From assembly GCA_016791005.1 (NCBI GenBank), contig JAEUNY010000132.1:1-36905 (forward strand): DNA of 36,905 nucleotides. Direction: 5' to 3'. This DNA is from Zoogloeaceae bacterium. Lineage in GTDB: Bacteria; Pseudomonadota; Gammaproteobacteria; Burkholderiales; Rhodocyclaceae. Each line of letters opens with the position of its first letter. Within the stretch, counting starts at the first letter, position 1. A model generated the notes under the pieces. It saw nothing but the letters and a program-made list of their open reading frames with translations. It did not search any database and was not told where the DNA came from. Below are positions 1-8,963 of this stretch, one piece after another. A program made the translations under genes and the position numbers.

Positions 1-131
1 CGCGTAACCTCGTCGAGCGATTCTTCAATCGCCTCAAACAGTTCCGTCGCATCGCCACCCGATACGACAAACTCGCCAGTCGATTCAACGCATTCTTGCA
101 TCTGGCTTGTGCTTATATCTGGTTACTGTGA
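1..131 (+). CDS. IS5-family transposase, C-terminal fragment (5' end outside window)
   Basis: Frame 3 reads from base 3 to a TGA at 129-131 and gives 42 residues beginning RNLVERFFNRLKQFRRIATR and ending in AYIWLL. The pattern ERFFN-x-LK-x-FRR-x-ATRYDKLA is the hallmark C-terminus of IS5-family DDE transposases. The E of ERFFN is probably the catalytic glutamate of the DDE triad. The rest of the gene is off the window edge, so whether it is intact is unknown. It points toward mutS and could in principle give read-through transcription across the element end. Confidence 0.85.
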   Translation, partial: RNLVERFFNRLKQFRRIATRYDKLASRFNAFLHLACAYIWLL

Positions 132-139
132 ACGCGCTC
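1..139 (+). mobile_element. Right end of an IS5-family insertion sequence (partial)
   Basis: Only the 3' end of the element lies in the window. It contains the last 42 codons of an IS5-type transposase, ending at 131. The sequence after the stop, read on the minus strand from 139 to 128, is GAGCGCGTTCAC. It has the look of an IS5/IS427-group terminal inverted repeat, which often begins GAG or GGG. The other end is outside the window, so the repeat cannot be confirmed and the exact boundary (about 139) is an inference. DNA beyond it is AT-richer than both the element and mutS. Confidence 0.6.
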
Positions 140-473
140 TACTATCTGATTCTTCGTTCTGCGGCCCTTCGGAATACATCACTGGTTCAAGCTTGGATTC
201 GATGTCTGATGAAATAGCCCAGAGTTCTTTGATGTACTTCTTGTAATTGTGATTGCCTTCCTCTTTCGGATAAGCGACTTCTGACGGTCCGTCGTAATTC
301 ATAGAAATTGTTGTGTTAGCCCACCCAGTTGTCAAAGAACGAACGCTCAATTCCAGCCTATCATGTGGCAAATCCCCGTCAAATTCATGCTATGTGGATA
401 GTCTCTTTACCAAGTCACTTCTAGTCTCTTTTTTGGCTTCGTTTGAAGCCGATTCGTTATCATATCTACTCAT
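123..473 (-). pseudogene. Decayed hypothetical ORF with an in-frame amber codon, cut at its 3' end by the IS
   Basis: On the minus strand an ATG at 473 is preceded by a good ribosome binding site (GGGGAGGG, 5 nt upstream). It reads [16 protein letters not shown] and onward for 27 codons to TAG at 392-390. The same frame then continues open for another 88 codons (HEFDGDLPHDRLELSVRSLT and onward) to TAA at 125-123. The last few codons (RARSQ) fall in the presumed IS end, so the original C-terminus was probably lost to the insertion. No family is recognised. The product would be hydrophilic and charged. The sequence is AT-richer than its neighbours, suggesting acquired DNA. An alternative is a shorter functional ORF starting at TTG 371 (82 codons). 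Confidence 0.4.
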
Positions 474-508
474 TGGCCCTCCCCAACCCGTTGAACATCA
501 TAGAGAAA
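140..508. other. AT-rich segment between the IS end and mutS
   Basis: This stretch is clearly lower in GC than mutS and the following genes. It holds the decayed minus-strand ORF and nothing else that I can support. Any mutS promoter must lie here. A weak candidate is TTGGCT (433-438), 19 nt, TATCAT (458-463), which I do not regard as established. Confidence 0.45.
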
Positions 509-3082
509 GTGCAAGAAGAACAAATACTTAAGCACACACCCGTTATGCAGCAATATCTGCGCCTGAAGGCGCAGTATCCGCAGCAGCTTCTTTTCTATCG
601 CATGGGTGATTTCTACGAGCTCTTTTTCGAGGATGCGGAGCGGGCGGCCCGGCTGCTGGACATTACGCTGACCACCCGTGGGCAGTCGGCCGGAACGCCG
701 ATCAAGATGGCCGGCGTGCCCTTCCATGCGGTGGAGCAGTATCTCGCGCGGCTGGTCAAACTCGGCGAATCCGCGGTCATTTGCGAACAGATCGGCGACC
801 CGGCCACCAGTAAAGGGCCGGTAGAGCGGGCCGTCGCCCGCATTGTGACCCCCGGGACTCTGACGGATGCCGCCCTCCTCGACGAGCGATCGGAAAGCCT
901 GCTCCTGGCGCTCGACATCCACCGTGGCACCCTGGGCCTCGCCTGGCTAAATTTGGCGAATGGAGATTTCCGCGCTCTGGAATGCCCAGCGAGCGCCCTC
1001 GGCCTACATCTGGAACGACTCCGGCCGGCCGAGATCCTGCTTCCTGAAGATCTTCGCCTGCCCGGTCTGGAATCCGGAACGCTCCCGCTTCGGCGGCTGG
1101 CCAGTTGGCAATTTGACGCAGCCACCGGACGCAAACTGCTCAACCAGCATTTCGGCACCCACGATCTGGCCGGATTTGGCGCCGACCGGCTGGAGGTCGG
1201 CCTCTCCGCCGCCGCCGCCCTGTTTGACTATGCCCAGGCCACACAGCGCCAGGCCCTCGCCCACGTCACTCAGCTCAAGGTGGAGGAGGAGTCGGAATTC
1301 ATCCGGCTCGACGCCGCAACCCGGCGCAACCTCGAACTCACTGAAACCCTCCGGGGTGAAGCGGCCCCGACCCTTCTGTCTTCCCTCGATCTCTGCGTGA
1401 CCAGCATGGGTTCCCGGTGGCTCCGCCACGCTCTGCACCACCCCCTGCGGAATCGCGACGAAGTCCGCCAGCGCCTGGCGGCGGTAGCCGAATGGGTCGA
1501 GGATCACCCGGCCGTCAGCGTAGAAGCCTTCAGGACCGCCCTCAAGGGCATGGCAGACATCGAGCGCATCACCGCCCGCATTGCCCTCCGATCCGCCCGC
1601 CCCCGGGATCTCTCTGCCCTGCGGGATGGGCTGAGGCGCCTGCCGGTCATCGTCTCCCATCTGGCGGACAGCGAAGCTCCTCTTCTGCGGCAGATTCGAT
1701 CGTCCAGCAGCCTGCCCCCCGACACCGTTGCGCTCCTCGAGCAAGCCATCGCCGAGGAGCCTGCGCCCGCGTTGCGCGACGGCGGGGTCATTGCGCAGGG
1801 CTTTGACGCCGACCTCGACGAATTGCGCGACATCCAAGCCAACTGCGGCGCTTTCTTGCTCGACCTGGAAACCCGGGAGCGAGCCCGCAGCGGCATCGCC
1901 AACCTCAAGGTGGAGTACAACAAGGTCCACGGCTTCTACATCGAGGTCAGCCGGGCCAATGCCGATCGGGTGCCGGACGACTTCCGTCGTCGCCAGACCC
2001 TGAAGAACGCCGAGCGCTACATCACACCGGAACTGAAAGCCTTCGAAGACAAAGCCCTTTCAGCCCAGGAGCGGGCCCTTGCGCGGGAAAAATGGCTGTT
2101 CGAGCAGATCCTCACCGCCCTCGCACCGGCAATTCCGTCCTTCCAGGCCCTGGCCCGCAGCCTGGCCCTGGCAGACGGCCTGGCGGCCTTCGCCGAACTC
2201 GCCCGTCGTCACGATTATGTCGCCCCGACCCTCACCGACGCTCCCGGCGTGGAGATCATTGGGGGCCGGCACCCGGTGGTGGAGCGCCAGGTCGAACATT
2301 TCATCGCCAACGCCTGCCAGCTGCAGACGACCCGACGGATGCTCCTCGTCACCGGCCCGAACATGGGGGGCAAGTCCACGTTCATGCGCCAGGTGGCGCT
2401 GATCGTTCTCCTCGCCCACACCGGCAGCTTCGTGCCGGCCCGGGAGGCCCGCATCGGCCCCGTCGATGCCATCTTCACCCGCATCGGCGCGTCGGACGAC
2501 CTCGCCTCGGGGCGCTCGACCTTCATGGTGGAAATGACGGAAGCCGCCACCATCCTCAACAATGCCACCGAGCACAGTCTGGTCCTCATGGATGAGATCG
2601 GGCGGGGGACGTCGACCTTCGACGGCCTCGCCCTGGCGCTGGCCATCGCCCGGCACCTCCTGGAGCGGAACCGTTCCCTGACTCTTTTTGCCACCCATTA
2701 TTTCGAGCTGACCCGCCTGGCCGCCGACTACCCGGAGTGTGCCAACGTCCATCTTGACGCCGTGGAACACGCCCACCGGATCGTTTTTCTCCATGCGGTG
2801 GAGGAGGGACCCGCGAGCCAGAGTTATGGAATCGAAGTAGCGGCCCTGGCCGGCATTCCGGCGAGCGTGGTGCGGGACGCCAAGCGCCGCCTGCGGGCCC
2901 TGGAGAATCGCGAGATCGCCGCCGGCCCGCAGGATGACCTCTTCGCCCACCTGCCCGACGAAGACGTTGCGCCGCCTCGTCATCCGGCTCTGACGGCCCT
3001 GGCCGCCCTTTCCCCCGACGATCTGAGTCCCCGGGAAGCCCTGGAACGCTTGTACGCGCTCAAGCGCCTGGTGGAGACGTGA
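509..3082 (+). CDS. mutS: DNA mismatch repair protein MutS
   Basis: MutS binds mismatches and small loops and, with ATP, recruits MutL. The mismatch-reading motif GDFYELF lies near the N-terminus (about residues 33-39). Walker A is [11 protein letters not shown] (about 2352-2384), Walker B is [16 protein letters not shown], and the FATHYFELT histidine motif follows. QDDLF near the C-terminus matches the beta-clamp binding motif. The open frame extends up to TTG 443, but the region has no ATG before 545. GTG 509 gives [17 protein letters not shown], placing the mismatch-reading Phe at residue 35, against 36 in E. coli MutS, so I chose it. Its ribosome binding site (AGAGAAA) is poor and close. 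The last codons overlap the next gene at GTGA. The 5' side is AT-rich DNA next to an IS end, so the native promoter and start may have been replaced. Confidence 0.95.
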   Translation: MQEEQILKHTPVMQQYLRLKAQYPQQLLFYRMGDFYELFFEDAERAARLLDITLTTRGQSAGTPIKMAGVPFHAVEQYLARLVKLGESAVICEQIGDPATSKGPVERAVARIVTPGTLTDAALLDERSESLLLALDIHRGTLGLAWLNLANGDFRALECPASALGLHLERLRPAEILLPEDLRLPGLESGTLPLRRLASWQFDAATGRKLLNQHFGTHDLAGFGADRLEVGLSAAAALFDYAQATQRQALAHVTQLKVEEESEFIRLDAATRRNLELTETLRGEAAPTLLSSLDLCVTSMGSRWLRHALHHPLRNRDEVRQRLAAVAEWVEDHPAVSVEAFRTALKGMADIERITARIALRSARPRDLSALRDGLRRLPVIVSHLADSEAPLLRQIRSSSSLPPDTVALLEQAIAEEPAPALRDGGVIAQGFDADLDELRDIQANCGAFLLDLETRERARSGIANLKVEYNKVHGFYIEVSRANADRVPDDFRRRQTLKNAERYITPELKAFEDKALSAQERALAREKWLFEQILTALAPAIPSFQALARSLALADGLAAFAELARRHDYVAPTLTDAPGVEIIGGRHPVVERQVEHFIANACQLQTTRRMLLVTGPNMGGKSTFMRQVALIVLLAHTGSFVPAREARIGPVDAIFTRIGASDDLASGRSTFMVEMTEAATILNNATEHSLVLMDEIGRGTSTFDGLALALAIARHLLERNRSLTLFATHYFELTRLAADYPECANVHLDAVEHAHRIVFLHAVEEGPASQSYGIEVAALAGIPASVVRDAKRRLRALENREIAAGPQDDLFAHLPDEDVAPPRHPALTALAALSPDDLSPREALERLYALKRLVET

Positions 3083-4086
3083 CCCGAATCCGCCATGCGC
3101 ATCGTCGCCGATCCCCCCCACGGCTCCCCCCCTTCGCACTGCTCGCCATCCTGGTGGCCATGCTGATCCCCGGGCCGCCTTCCCAGGCCGTTGAGGAGCC
3201 CTTCACCTTCGCCCTGATGGGTGACACGCCCTACTCCCGCTTCGAGCGGGCCCACATGCCGACGCTCCTGGAACGGATGGCGAGCGCCGGTGCCCGTTTC
3301 ATCCTCCACGTCGGAGACTTCAAATCGGGCCAGACGCCCTGCAGCGACGCGGTGTTCGAGGACCGTCTATCGCTTTTTGACCACCAGCCCCTGGCCTTCA
3401 TCCTCACGCCGGGGGACAACGAATGGCTGGATTGCGGCCGCTCGAGCGCCGGGGGTTTCGATCCCCTGGACCGCCTCGCCTGGCTGCGGGCGCATTTCTT
3501 TCCCCCCGGGCGCTCCCTCGGCACCCATCCCCTGCCGGTGGTCAGCCAGGCTGGAGACCCCAGCCATGGCGCCTACCGCGAAAATCTGCGCTGGCGCGTG
3601 GGTCCGGTGCTCTTCGCCACCCTCAATGTTCCCGGGCCGGACAACAACTGGGGCGGAGGGACGAACCCGACCCCCGAGTACAGCGCTCGCCAGGCGGCGA
3701 ATTCTGCTTGGCTCGCCAGCGCCTTCGAGATCGCCCGCCGTGAGGGCCTCGCCGCAGTGGTGGTGGCTTTTCAGGCGGACCCCGGCTTTGAAGACGCCGC
3801 CTCAGGCCGCCCGCAGCGGGGCTTCCGCGCTCTGCTGGACCAGTTGCGGGAGGAAGCGGAAAACTTTTCAGGGCAATTGGTGATCGCCCACGGCGACAGC
3901 CACATCCATCGCATCGACCACCCCCTGTTCGACCGCCAAGGCCGCCCATTGCCCCGGGTCACCCGGGTGGAAACCCACGGTTTTCCCTTCATGGGATGGG
4001 TGGAGGTGCGGGTCACCCCCGGTGCCACGCCGCTGTTCCGCTTTACCCCCCACCTCTACGCGCCGGGGGAGGGGCCGTCGCCATGA
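3079..4086 (+). CDS. Exported calcineurin-like metallophosphoesterase
   Basis: The 335-residue product has an N-terminal signal peptide: a basic region RRRSPPR, a hydrophobic core [12 protein letters not shown], and a likely cleavage after PPSQA (about residue 37). The mature part shows metallophosphoesterase metal-site motifs in order: GDTPYS (about 49-54), VGDFKSG (about 78-84), PGDNEW (about 111-116) and AHGDSH (about 270-275). These are typical D/N/H ligands of a two-metal phosphoesterase. The substrate is not evident; a periplasmic phosphomonoester or phosphodiester is an inference. The GTG start overlaps the mutS stop by 4 nt and the stop overlaps the next ATG (ATGA), so it is translationally coupled on both sides. 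Confidence is high for the fold, low for the substrate. Confidence 0.8.
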   Translation: MTRIRHAHRRRSPPRLPPFALLAILVAMLIPGPPSQAVEEPFTFALMGDTPYSRFERAHMPTLLERMASAGARFILHVGDFKSGQTPCSDAVFEDRLSLFDHQPLAFILTPGDNEWLDCGRSSAGGFDPLDRLAWLRAHFFPPGRSLGTHPLPVVSQAGDPSHGAYRENLRWRVGPVLFATLNVPGPDNNWGGGTNPTPEYSARQAANSAWLASAFEIARREGLAAVVVAFQADPGFEDAASGRPQRGFRALLDQLREEAENFSGQLVIAHGDSHIHRIDHPLFDRQGRPLPRVTRVETHGFPFMGWVEVRVTPGATPLFRFTPHLYAPGEGPSP

Positions 4087-4355
4087 GCACGATCCATTTC
4101 GCCTTTGAAACCCGCCTCGCCGCCCTCGACAGCGAAATCGCCAAGCTCAAATATGTATGCAATCTTCAAGGGGATGACCAGACGGTGTTTGCCCAGCTCA
4201 GCGACTCCCTCAGCCACCCCGCAGCCCCGGGCCATGACCGCGCCTGCCAGAATCTGCGCGGACTCCTTTTCCTCAAGACCTTCATCCGCTACGACCAGCT
4301 CAAGGCCGCCGGAGCCTTGCCGGCCGACCAGCCGACCATCCCGCGCTGGTATTGA
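4083..4355 (+). CDS. Conserved-looking hypothetical protein, 90 aa
   Basis: The ATG at 4083 overlaps the TGA of the phosphoesterase gene (ATGA), and the stop is 3 nt before the next ATG, so this is a genuine middle gene of a coupled set. The product starts [20 protein letters not shown] and ends QPTIPRWY. It has no signal peptide or membrane segment and is predicted mostly helical, with two cysteines (CNLQ, ACQN). I do not recognise the family. The neighbouring aminopropyltransferase-like gene is the closest hint to a role, but no function can be assigned. Confidence 0.65.
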   Translation: MSTIHFAFETRLAALDSEIAKLKYVCNLQGDDQTVFAQLSDSLSHPAAPGHDRACQNLRGLLFLKTFIRYDQLKAAGALPADQPTIPRWY

Positions 4356-4358
4356 CCG

Positions 4359-5111
4359 ATGAGCATCCCCATCGACATCAGCGAGCGCCGTGGAGTGCGC
4401 TATCTGCACTTTGGCTCGGAATGGATCCAGGGTGCCATGCGCATCCGCCGCCCCGCCGATCTGGAGCTCGCCTACACCCGGGAGATGATGGCCGGGCTGC
4501 TCTTCCACGAGCCCCCCTGGCCCCGTTCCGCCCTGGTCATCGGCCTTGGTGCGGGCTCCCTGGTGAAGTTCCTTCGGCACCACCTGCCGGCCTGCCGTGT
4601 CCAGGTGGTGGAGATCGAACCCCGGGTACTGGCGGCGGCCCGGCAATTCTTCGCCCTTCCGGCGGAGGACGACCACCTTTCCATCGCCATCGGCGACGGC
4701 GCGGAATACGTGGTCGACCACGGGCGTCGCTTCGACTACATCCTGGTCGATGGCTACGACCGCCATGCCCGGGCCGGGACCCTCGATACCCTGCCCTTCT
4801 ATCTCGCCTGTCGCCAACGCCTCACCGACCAGGGCCTCCTCGCGGTCAATCTCTTTGGCCGCAGCCGGGGCTACCACGCGAGCCTGGAGCGCCTAATCGC
4901 GGCCTTCGACGACCGCATGGTCGCTTTCCCCTCCTGCGACAGCGGGAACGTGGTGGCCTTCGGCGCGGCGGGGCATCCCCTCACCCACGACCTCGCGAGC
5001 CTGCGCCGGGCGTCTCAGGCGCTGAAGACCCGCACGGGGCTGGATCTGGCAGACACGGTGTCCCGCATCGAGGCGGCCGGGACCCTCCCCGGCGGACGGC
5101 TCGTCCTCTAG
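4359..5111 (+). CDS. Spermidine synthase-like (SpeE-fold) methyltransferase-type protein
   Basis: The 250-residue product has a class I SAM/dcSAM-binding Rossmann core: VIGLGAGSLVKFL (motif I), VQVVEIEPRVL (acidic loop binding the nucleoside), IGDGAEYV, then FDYILVDGYDRH (motif IV region). This order matches the polyamine aminopropyltransferase superfamily. The usual GGGDGG loop is replaced by GLGAGS, and the DSTDP-type catalytic stretch is VDGYDRH, so it may not make spermidine. Many bacteria carry such paralogues of unknown substrate. It ends a four-gene coupled run from mutS. The ATG lies 3 nt after the preceding stop. Confidence 0.75.
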   Translation: MSIPIDISERRGVRYLHFGSEWIQGAMRIRRPADLELAYTREMMAGLLFHEPPWPRSALVIGLGAGSLVKFLRHHLPACRVQVVEIEPRVLAAARQFFALPAEDDHLSIAIGDGAEYVVDHGRRFDYILVDGYDRHARAGTLDTLPFYLACRQRLTDQGLLAVNLFGRSRGYHASLERLIAAFDDRMVAFPSCDSGNVVAFGAAGHPLTHDLASLRRASQALKTRTGLDLADTVSRIEAAGTLPGGRLVL

Positions 5112-5141
5112 CCGGAATCGCCCCGGCCGCCGTCCCTCATG

Positions 5142-5147
5142 TATGAT
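5142..5147 (+). promoter_or_regulatory. Possible -10 element upstream of pcnB
   Basis: TATGAT lies 36 nt before the pcnB ATG in the 71-nt gap after the SpeE-like gene. No convincing -35 is seen at 16-18 nt upstream, so this is a weak call. Confidence 0.3.
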
Positions 5148-5182
5148 GCAGCGCTTAACCAGAAAAAAATATTGATCGATCC

Positions 5183-6547
5183 ATGATTCGCAAGCTGCTG
5201 CGCCGGGTGTTCCGGCGCACTGCGTCCACCACCGTTCCCGAACCGGCGCTGGTGCCGGTTGCCCAGCACGGCATCACCCGGGAGCGCATCTCCCCCGCCG
5301 CCAACAAGGTTTGCACCACCCTGCAGGACGCCGGCTTCAAGGCCTACGTGGTCGGTGGTGCGGTGCGGGACCTGATCGCCGGGATCGTTCCCAAGGATTA
5401 CGACGTCGCCACGGATGCCACCCCCGAGGAGGTCCGCGGCCTGTTTCGCCGTTCCCGCATCATCGGCCGGCGCTTCAAGATCGTCCATGTCATGAGCGGG
5501 CCGGAGACCATCGAGGTCTCGACCTTCCGCGCCCGCCAGGACGCCGACAGCCACGAGACCGACGAACACGGCCGGATCCTGCGGGACAACGTCTTCGGCA
5601 GCCAGGAGGAAGATGCCGGCCGGCGGGATTTCACCGTCAACGCCCTCTACTACGACCCGGTGTCGGAGACGGTGCTGGATTACCACCACGGGGTGGCCGA
5701 CCTCCAGCAGAAGACCTTGCGCATGATCGGCGACCCCCGCGTGCGTTATCGCGAGGATCCGGTGCGGATGCTGCGAGCGGTACGCCTTGGGGCCAAGCTC
5801 GGACTCAGCATCGACCCCGCCGCCCGCCATCCCATCCGGGAAATGGCTTCGCTGCTCGAAAACGTCCCCCCGGCGCGGCTCTTCGACGAGATGCTGAAGC
5901 TGCTGCTCTCCGGCCACGCGGTGAATTGCCTCAAACAATTGCGGGAGGAAGGCCTGCACCACGGCCTCCTTCCTCTCCTGGATGTGATCCTGGAACAGCC
6001 CCTGGGCGAGCGTTTTGTCTGGCTCGCCCTGGAGAACACCGACCATCGGGTCCGCCAGGGCAAACCCGTCTCCCCCGGCTTCCTCTTTGCCACCCTGCTT
6101 TGGCACGAAGTCCTCGCCAACTGGGCTGCCCGGCGGGCAGAGGGGGAGCATGCCCACCCGGCCCTCTTCGCCGCCATGGATGAAGTCCTCGGCAGCCAGG
6201 CAGAAAAGCTCGCCATCACCCGCCGGATTGCGGGGGACATCAAGGAAATCTGGTCCCTCCAGCCACGCTTCGAGCGCCGGGTTGGCAAAGCCCCGTTCCG
6301 CCTCCTGGAGCAGCCGCGCTTTCGCGCCGCGTGGGATTTTCTTCTCCTGCGGGCGCAATCCGGCGAGGTGGGGCTCGACCTTCCGGCCTGGTGGGACCGT
6401 TTTGCCCATGGCGGTCACGACGAGCGGGAAAACCTCCTCAAGGAAGACGCCGGAGGCGGCAGCGCATCCACCCCCCGCCGCCGCCGCCGTAAATCGGGCT
6501 CCCGCGAGGAGAACGGGCGGGAAGTCGAGACCGCGCCCGCAGAATGA
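5183..6547 (+). CDS. pcnB: Poly(A) polymerase I
   Basis: The 454-residue product belongs to the class II nucleotidyltransferase family shared with CCA-adding enzymes. The signature YVVGGAVRDLIAG followed by PKDYDVATDATPEEV (from about residue 54) includes the DxD metal-binding aspartates. RRDFTVNALYYDP and the RYREDPVRMLRAVRLGAKLG head/neck block follow. The basic N-terminus (MIRKLLRRVFRR) and basic C-terminal tail (PRRRRRKSGSR) favour a poly(A) polymerase over a CCA transferase. PcnB adds 3' A tails that promote RNA decay. No clear Shine-Dalgarno precedes the ATG. The stop overlaps folK (ATGA). Confidence 0.93.
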   Translation: MIRKLLRRVFRRTASTTVPEPALVPVAQHGITRERISPAANKVCTTLQDAGFKAYVVGGAVRDLIAGIVPKDYDVATDATPEEVRGLFRRSRIIGRRFKIVHVMSGPETIEVSTFRARQDADSHETDEHGRILRDNVFGSQEEDAGRRDFTVNALYYDPVSETVLDYHHGVADLQQKTLRMIGDPRVRYREDPVRMLRAVRLGAKLGLSIDPAARHPIREMASLLENVPPARLFDEMLKLLLSGHAVNCLKQLREEGLHHGLLPLLDVILEQPLGERFVWLALENTDHRVRQGKPVSPGFLFATLLWHEVLANWAARRAEGEHAHPALFAAMDEVLGSQAEKLAITRRIAGDIKEIWSLQPRFERRVGKAPFRLLEQPRFRAAWDFLLLRAQSGEVGLDLPAWWDRFAHGGHDERENLLKEDAGGGSASTPRRRRRKSGSREENGREVETAPAE

Positions 6548-7038
6548 CCCCCGGCCCGGCCCCGGTCCGGGCCTATGTGGCGCTGGGCGCCAACCTGGAC
6601 GACCCCCTCGCTGCCGTCAATGCGGCCTTCCTTGATCTTGCCCACCTCCCCGATTGCACGTTGGTAGCGGAATCCGCCCGATACCGCACCGCCCCGGTGG
6701 GCGTTGGCCACCAGCCGGACTTCATCAATGCCGTGGCGGCCCTGGATACCTGGCTCGGGCCGGAAGAACTCCTCGCCACCCTCCTGGACCTCGAGGCCCG
6801 CCACGGGCGCATCCGCACCGCCCCCTTGGCCGCTCGAACCCTGGACCTGGACCTGCTCCTCTATGGCGCGGCCAAAATCCACACCCCCACCCTTCAATTG
6901 CCCCACCCGCGCATGCACCTGCGGGCCTTTGTGCTGGCCCCGCTGGCGGAGGTGGCCCCGGACCTCGTCCTCCCGGGCCACGGGCCGATCGCCGCGCTCC
7001 TGCCCTCGGTGGCCCACCAGGCCATCACCCGCCTATGA
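6544..7038 (+). CDS. folK: 2-amino-4-hydroxy-6-hydroxymethyldihydropteridine pyrophosphokinase
   Basis: The 164-residue protein transfers pyrophosphate from ATP to 6-hydroxymethyl-dihydropterin in folate synthesis. It begins with the family start AYVALGANLDDP, has SARYRTAPVG and QPDFINAVAAL, then the signature RTLDLDLLLYG with the Mg-binding aspartates and LPHPRMHLRAFVLAPLAE. Its length matches the family. The ATG overlaps the pcnB stop and the stop overlaps the next gene's ATG (CTATGA), so pcnB, folK and the DUF486 gene are coupled. pcnB-folK adjacency is common in proteobacteria. Confidence 0.95.
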   Translation: MTPGPAPVRAYVALGANLDDPLAAVNAAFLDLAHLPDCTLVAESARYRTAPVGVGHQPDFINAVAALDTWLGPEELLATLLDLEARHGRIRTAPLAARTLDLDLLLYGAAKIHTPTLQLPHPRMHLRAFVLAPLAEVAPDLVLPGHGPIAALLPSVAHQAITRL

Positions 7039-7382
7039 ATCTGCCCATCTGGGTCCAGACCAGCCTGCTTTTGACCGCCTCCAACGTGTTCATGACCTTT
7101 GCCTGGTATGGCCACCTGAAAAACCTCCAGCACCGGACATGGCTGGTAGCGGCGGTCGTGAGCTGGGGAATTGCGCTCTTCGAATATCTGCTCCAGGTTC
7201 CGGCCAACCGGATCGGTGCCACCCACTTCGATCTGCCCCAGTTGAAAATCCTGCAGGAGGTCATCACCCTTACGGTATTCGTGCCGTTCGCCGTGCTTTA
7301 CATGAATCAGCCCCTCAAGCTTGACTATCTCTGGGCTGCCCTGTGTATCCTCGGTGCCGTGTATTTCATTTTCCGGACCTGA
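7035..7382 (+). CDS. DUF486 family small membrane protein (DMT superfamily)
   Basis: The 115-residue product has four predicted membrane helices: around LLLTASNVFMTFAWYG, WLVAAVVSWGIALFEYLL, LQEVITLTVFVPFAVLYM and YLWAALCILGAVYFIF. It carries the DUF486 pattern AWYGHLK plus FEYLLQVPANRIG and QLKILQEVITL. DUF486 proteins are small drug/metabolite-transporter-like membrane proteins of unknown function. The start overlaps the folK stop by 4 nt, and the next gene follows after 9 nt, so it is part of the operon. Confidence 0.85.
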   Translation: MNLPIWVQTSLLLTASNVFMTFAWYGHLKNLQHRTWLVAAVVSWGIALFEYLLQVPANRIGATHFDLPQLKILQEVITLTVFVPFAVLYMNQPLKLDYLWAALCILGAVYFIFRT

Positions 7383-7391
7383 AGGCCCCCC

Positions 7392-8027
7392 ATGTTCGAC
7401 AAGGCACGTTACATCGTCGTGGAAGGCCCCATCGGGGCCGGCAAAACCTCCCTCGCCCGGCGCCTGGCGGACTGTCTGCCGGCCCGCAGCCTGTTTGAAC
7501 AACCCGAACAGAATTCCTTCCTCACCCGCTTCTACCAGAACATGGAGCGCTGGGCCCTGCCCACCCAGCTCAACTTCCTGTTCCAGCGCATCGACCAGTT
7601 GCGTACCTTGGCCTCGGAGGGCATGCCGGAGCGGCTCGTGTCCGATTTTTTGCTGGACAAGGATCCTCTCTTCGCCGCCCTCAACCTCCCGGCGGACGAG
7701 CTGGCGCTCTATGAGCGTCTCTTCGAGCGCCTGCGCCCACAGGATCTGCCCCAGCCGGACCTCGTCATCTACCTCCAGGCGAAGCCGGACACCCTCATGG
7801 AACGGGTGCGCAAGCGGGGCATCGACGCCGAGCGGAAAATCACCGAGGCCTACCTGGAACGGGTCGCCGAGCAATACGCCCGATTCTTTTATGCCTTCGA
7901 CGCGGCGCCACTGTTCATCGTCGATGCCGAGGTCCTGAACCCGGTGGATGAGGACAAGGACTTCGACCTCCTCATGGACCGCCTGCGGGGCATGCGAAGC
8001 TACCGGGAGTTCTTCGGCTACGCCTGA
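7392..8027 (+). CDS. Deoxynucleoside kinase
   Basis: The 211-residue product opens with [19 protein letters not shown], the P-loop of the deoxynucleoside kinase (dNK/dGK) family. [10 protein letters not shown] and [13 protein letters not shown] (the DR/ER-like substrate region) follow, then [21 protein letters not shown], where the arginines form the lid. It salvages deoxynucleosides by 5' phosphorylation. Which base it prefers (adenosine or guanosine) cannot be read from the sequence. It lies 9 nt after the DUF486 gene and 101 nt before panB, in a folate/pantothenate neighbourhood. Confidence 0.85.
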   Translation: MFDKARYIVVEGPIGAGKTSLARRLADCLPARSLFEQPEQNSFLTRFYQNMERWALPTQLNFLFQRIDQLRTLASEGMPERLVSDFLLDKDPLFAALNLPADELALYERLFERLRPQDLPQPDLVIYLQAKPDTLMERVRKRGIDAERKITEAYLERVAEQYARFFYAFDAAPLFIVDAEVLNPVDEDKDFDLLMDRLRGMRSYREFFGYA

Positions 8028-8128
8028 GTGCCGGGCCTGCTGGCCACCCCGACCTCGCCGCGAGGCTTGCGTCCCGCCGCGCTTTGGTGAAGACTCCGCC
8101 TCCCCCACGCAACTCCCTGGAAGACCGC

Positions 8129-8944
8129 ATGAGCTACCTGCAGAACGACAAGCCCATGACCCTCTTCGAACTGGGCAAGATGCGCGCCGCTGGCGCCAGG
8201 ATCGCCATGCTCACCGCTTACGATGCGAGCTTTGCCGCCCTCCTCGATCGCTGTGGCGTGGATGTGATCCTGATCGGCGACTCCCTCGGTAACGTGTTGC
8301 AGGGGCAAAAATCGACTTTGCCCGTTACCCTCGACCACATGGTCTACCACACCGAGTGTGTCGCCCGGGGCAGCCAACGCGCCTTCATCGTCGCCGACAT
8401 GCCCTTTGCGACGTACCAGGAGAATCCAGCCCAGGCGCTACGCAACGCCGCCCGCCTGATGGCGGCCGGAGCCCAGATGGTCAAGCTGGAGGGCGGCGCC
8501 TTCCTCGCCGACACCGTCCACTTCCTGGTGGAGCGGGGCATCCCGGTCTGCGCCCACATCGGGCTCACACCCCAATCGGTGCATCAGTTGGGCGGCTATC
8601 GGGTCCAGGGGAAAAGCGAGGAAAGCGCCGCCCGCCTCACCGCCGACGCCCTCGCTCTGGAGGCGGCCGGAGCGGCGATGGTGGTGCTGGAGATGGTGCC
8701 CGCCGCCCTGGCGGCCACCCTCACTGCCCGTCTTACCACCATGGCCACCATCGGCATCGGCGCCGGTGCCCAGTGCGATGGCCAGGTGCTGGTCCTCCAC
8801 GACATGCTCGGGGTCTACCCCGGCCGCAAGGCCCGCTTCGTGCGCAACTTCATGGAGGACACCGCGAACATTGATGAGGCCGTCAAGGCCTACGTCGCGT
8901 CGGTCAAGGACGGCAGCTTTCCCGCCGCCGAACATTGCTACTGA
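8129..8944 (+). CDS. panB: 3-methyl-2-oxobutanoate hydroxymethyltransferase
   Basis: PanB transfers a hydroxymethyl group from 5,10-methylene-THF to ketoisovalerate, the first step of pantothenate synthesis. Motifs include [26 protein letters not shown], the metal- and substrate-binding [25 protein letters not shown] and [18 protein letters not shown]. The frame is open upstream to 8084, but ATG 8129 is preceded by GGAAG with 5-nt spacing and begins [15 protein letters not shown], as in the family. The length is 271 aa. It uses ketoisovalerate made by the ilv genes elsewhere in this window. panC follows after 19 nt. Confidence 0.95.
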   Translation: MSYLQNDKPMTLFELGKMRAAGARIAMLTAYDASFAALLDRCGVDVILIGDSLGNVLQGQKSTLPVTLDHMVYHTECVARGSQRAFIVADMPFATYQENPAQALRNAARLMAAGAQMVKLEGGAFLADTVHFLVERGIPVCAHIGLTPQSVHQLGGYRVQGKSEESAARLTADALALEAAGAAMVVLEMVPAALAATLTARLTTMATIGIGAGAQCDGQVLVLHDMLGVYPGRKARFVRNFMEDTANIDEAVKAYVASVKDGSFPAAEHCY

Positions 8945-8963
8945 GTTCCTCCCGAGCCACCCC

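Noticed and set aside
5108-6418. 436-codon minus-strand frame across pcnB
   Set aside because: A shadow of pcnB with no supporting motif.
8084-8128. Upstream start of panB
   Set aside because: It adds a proline-rich leader without homology; ATG 8129 has a better ribosome binding site.
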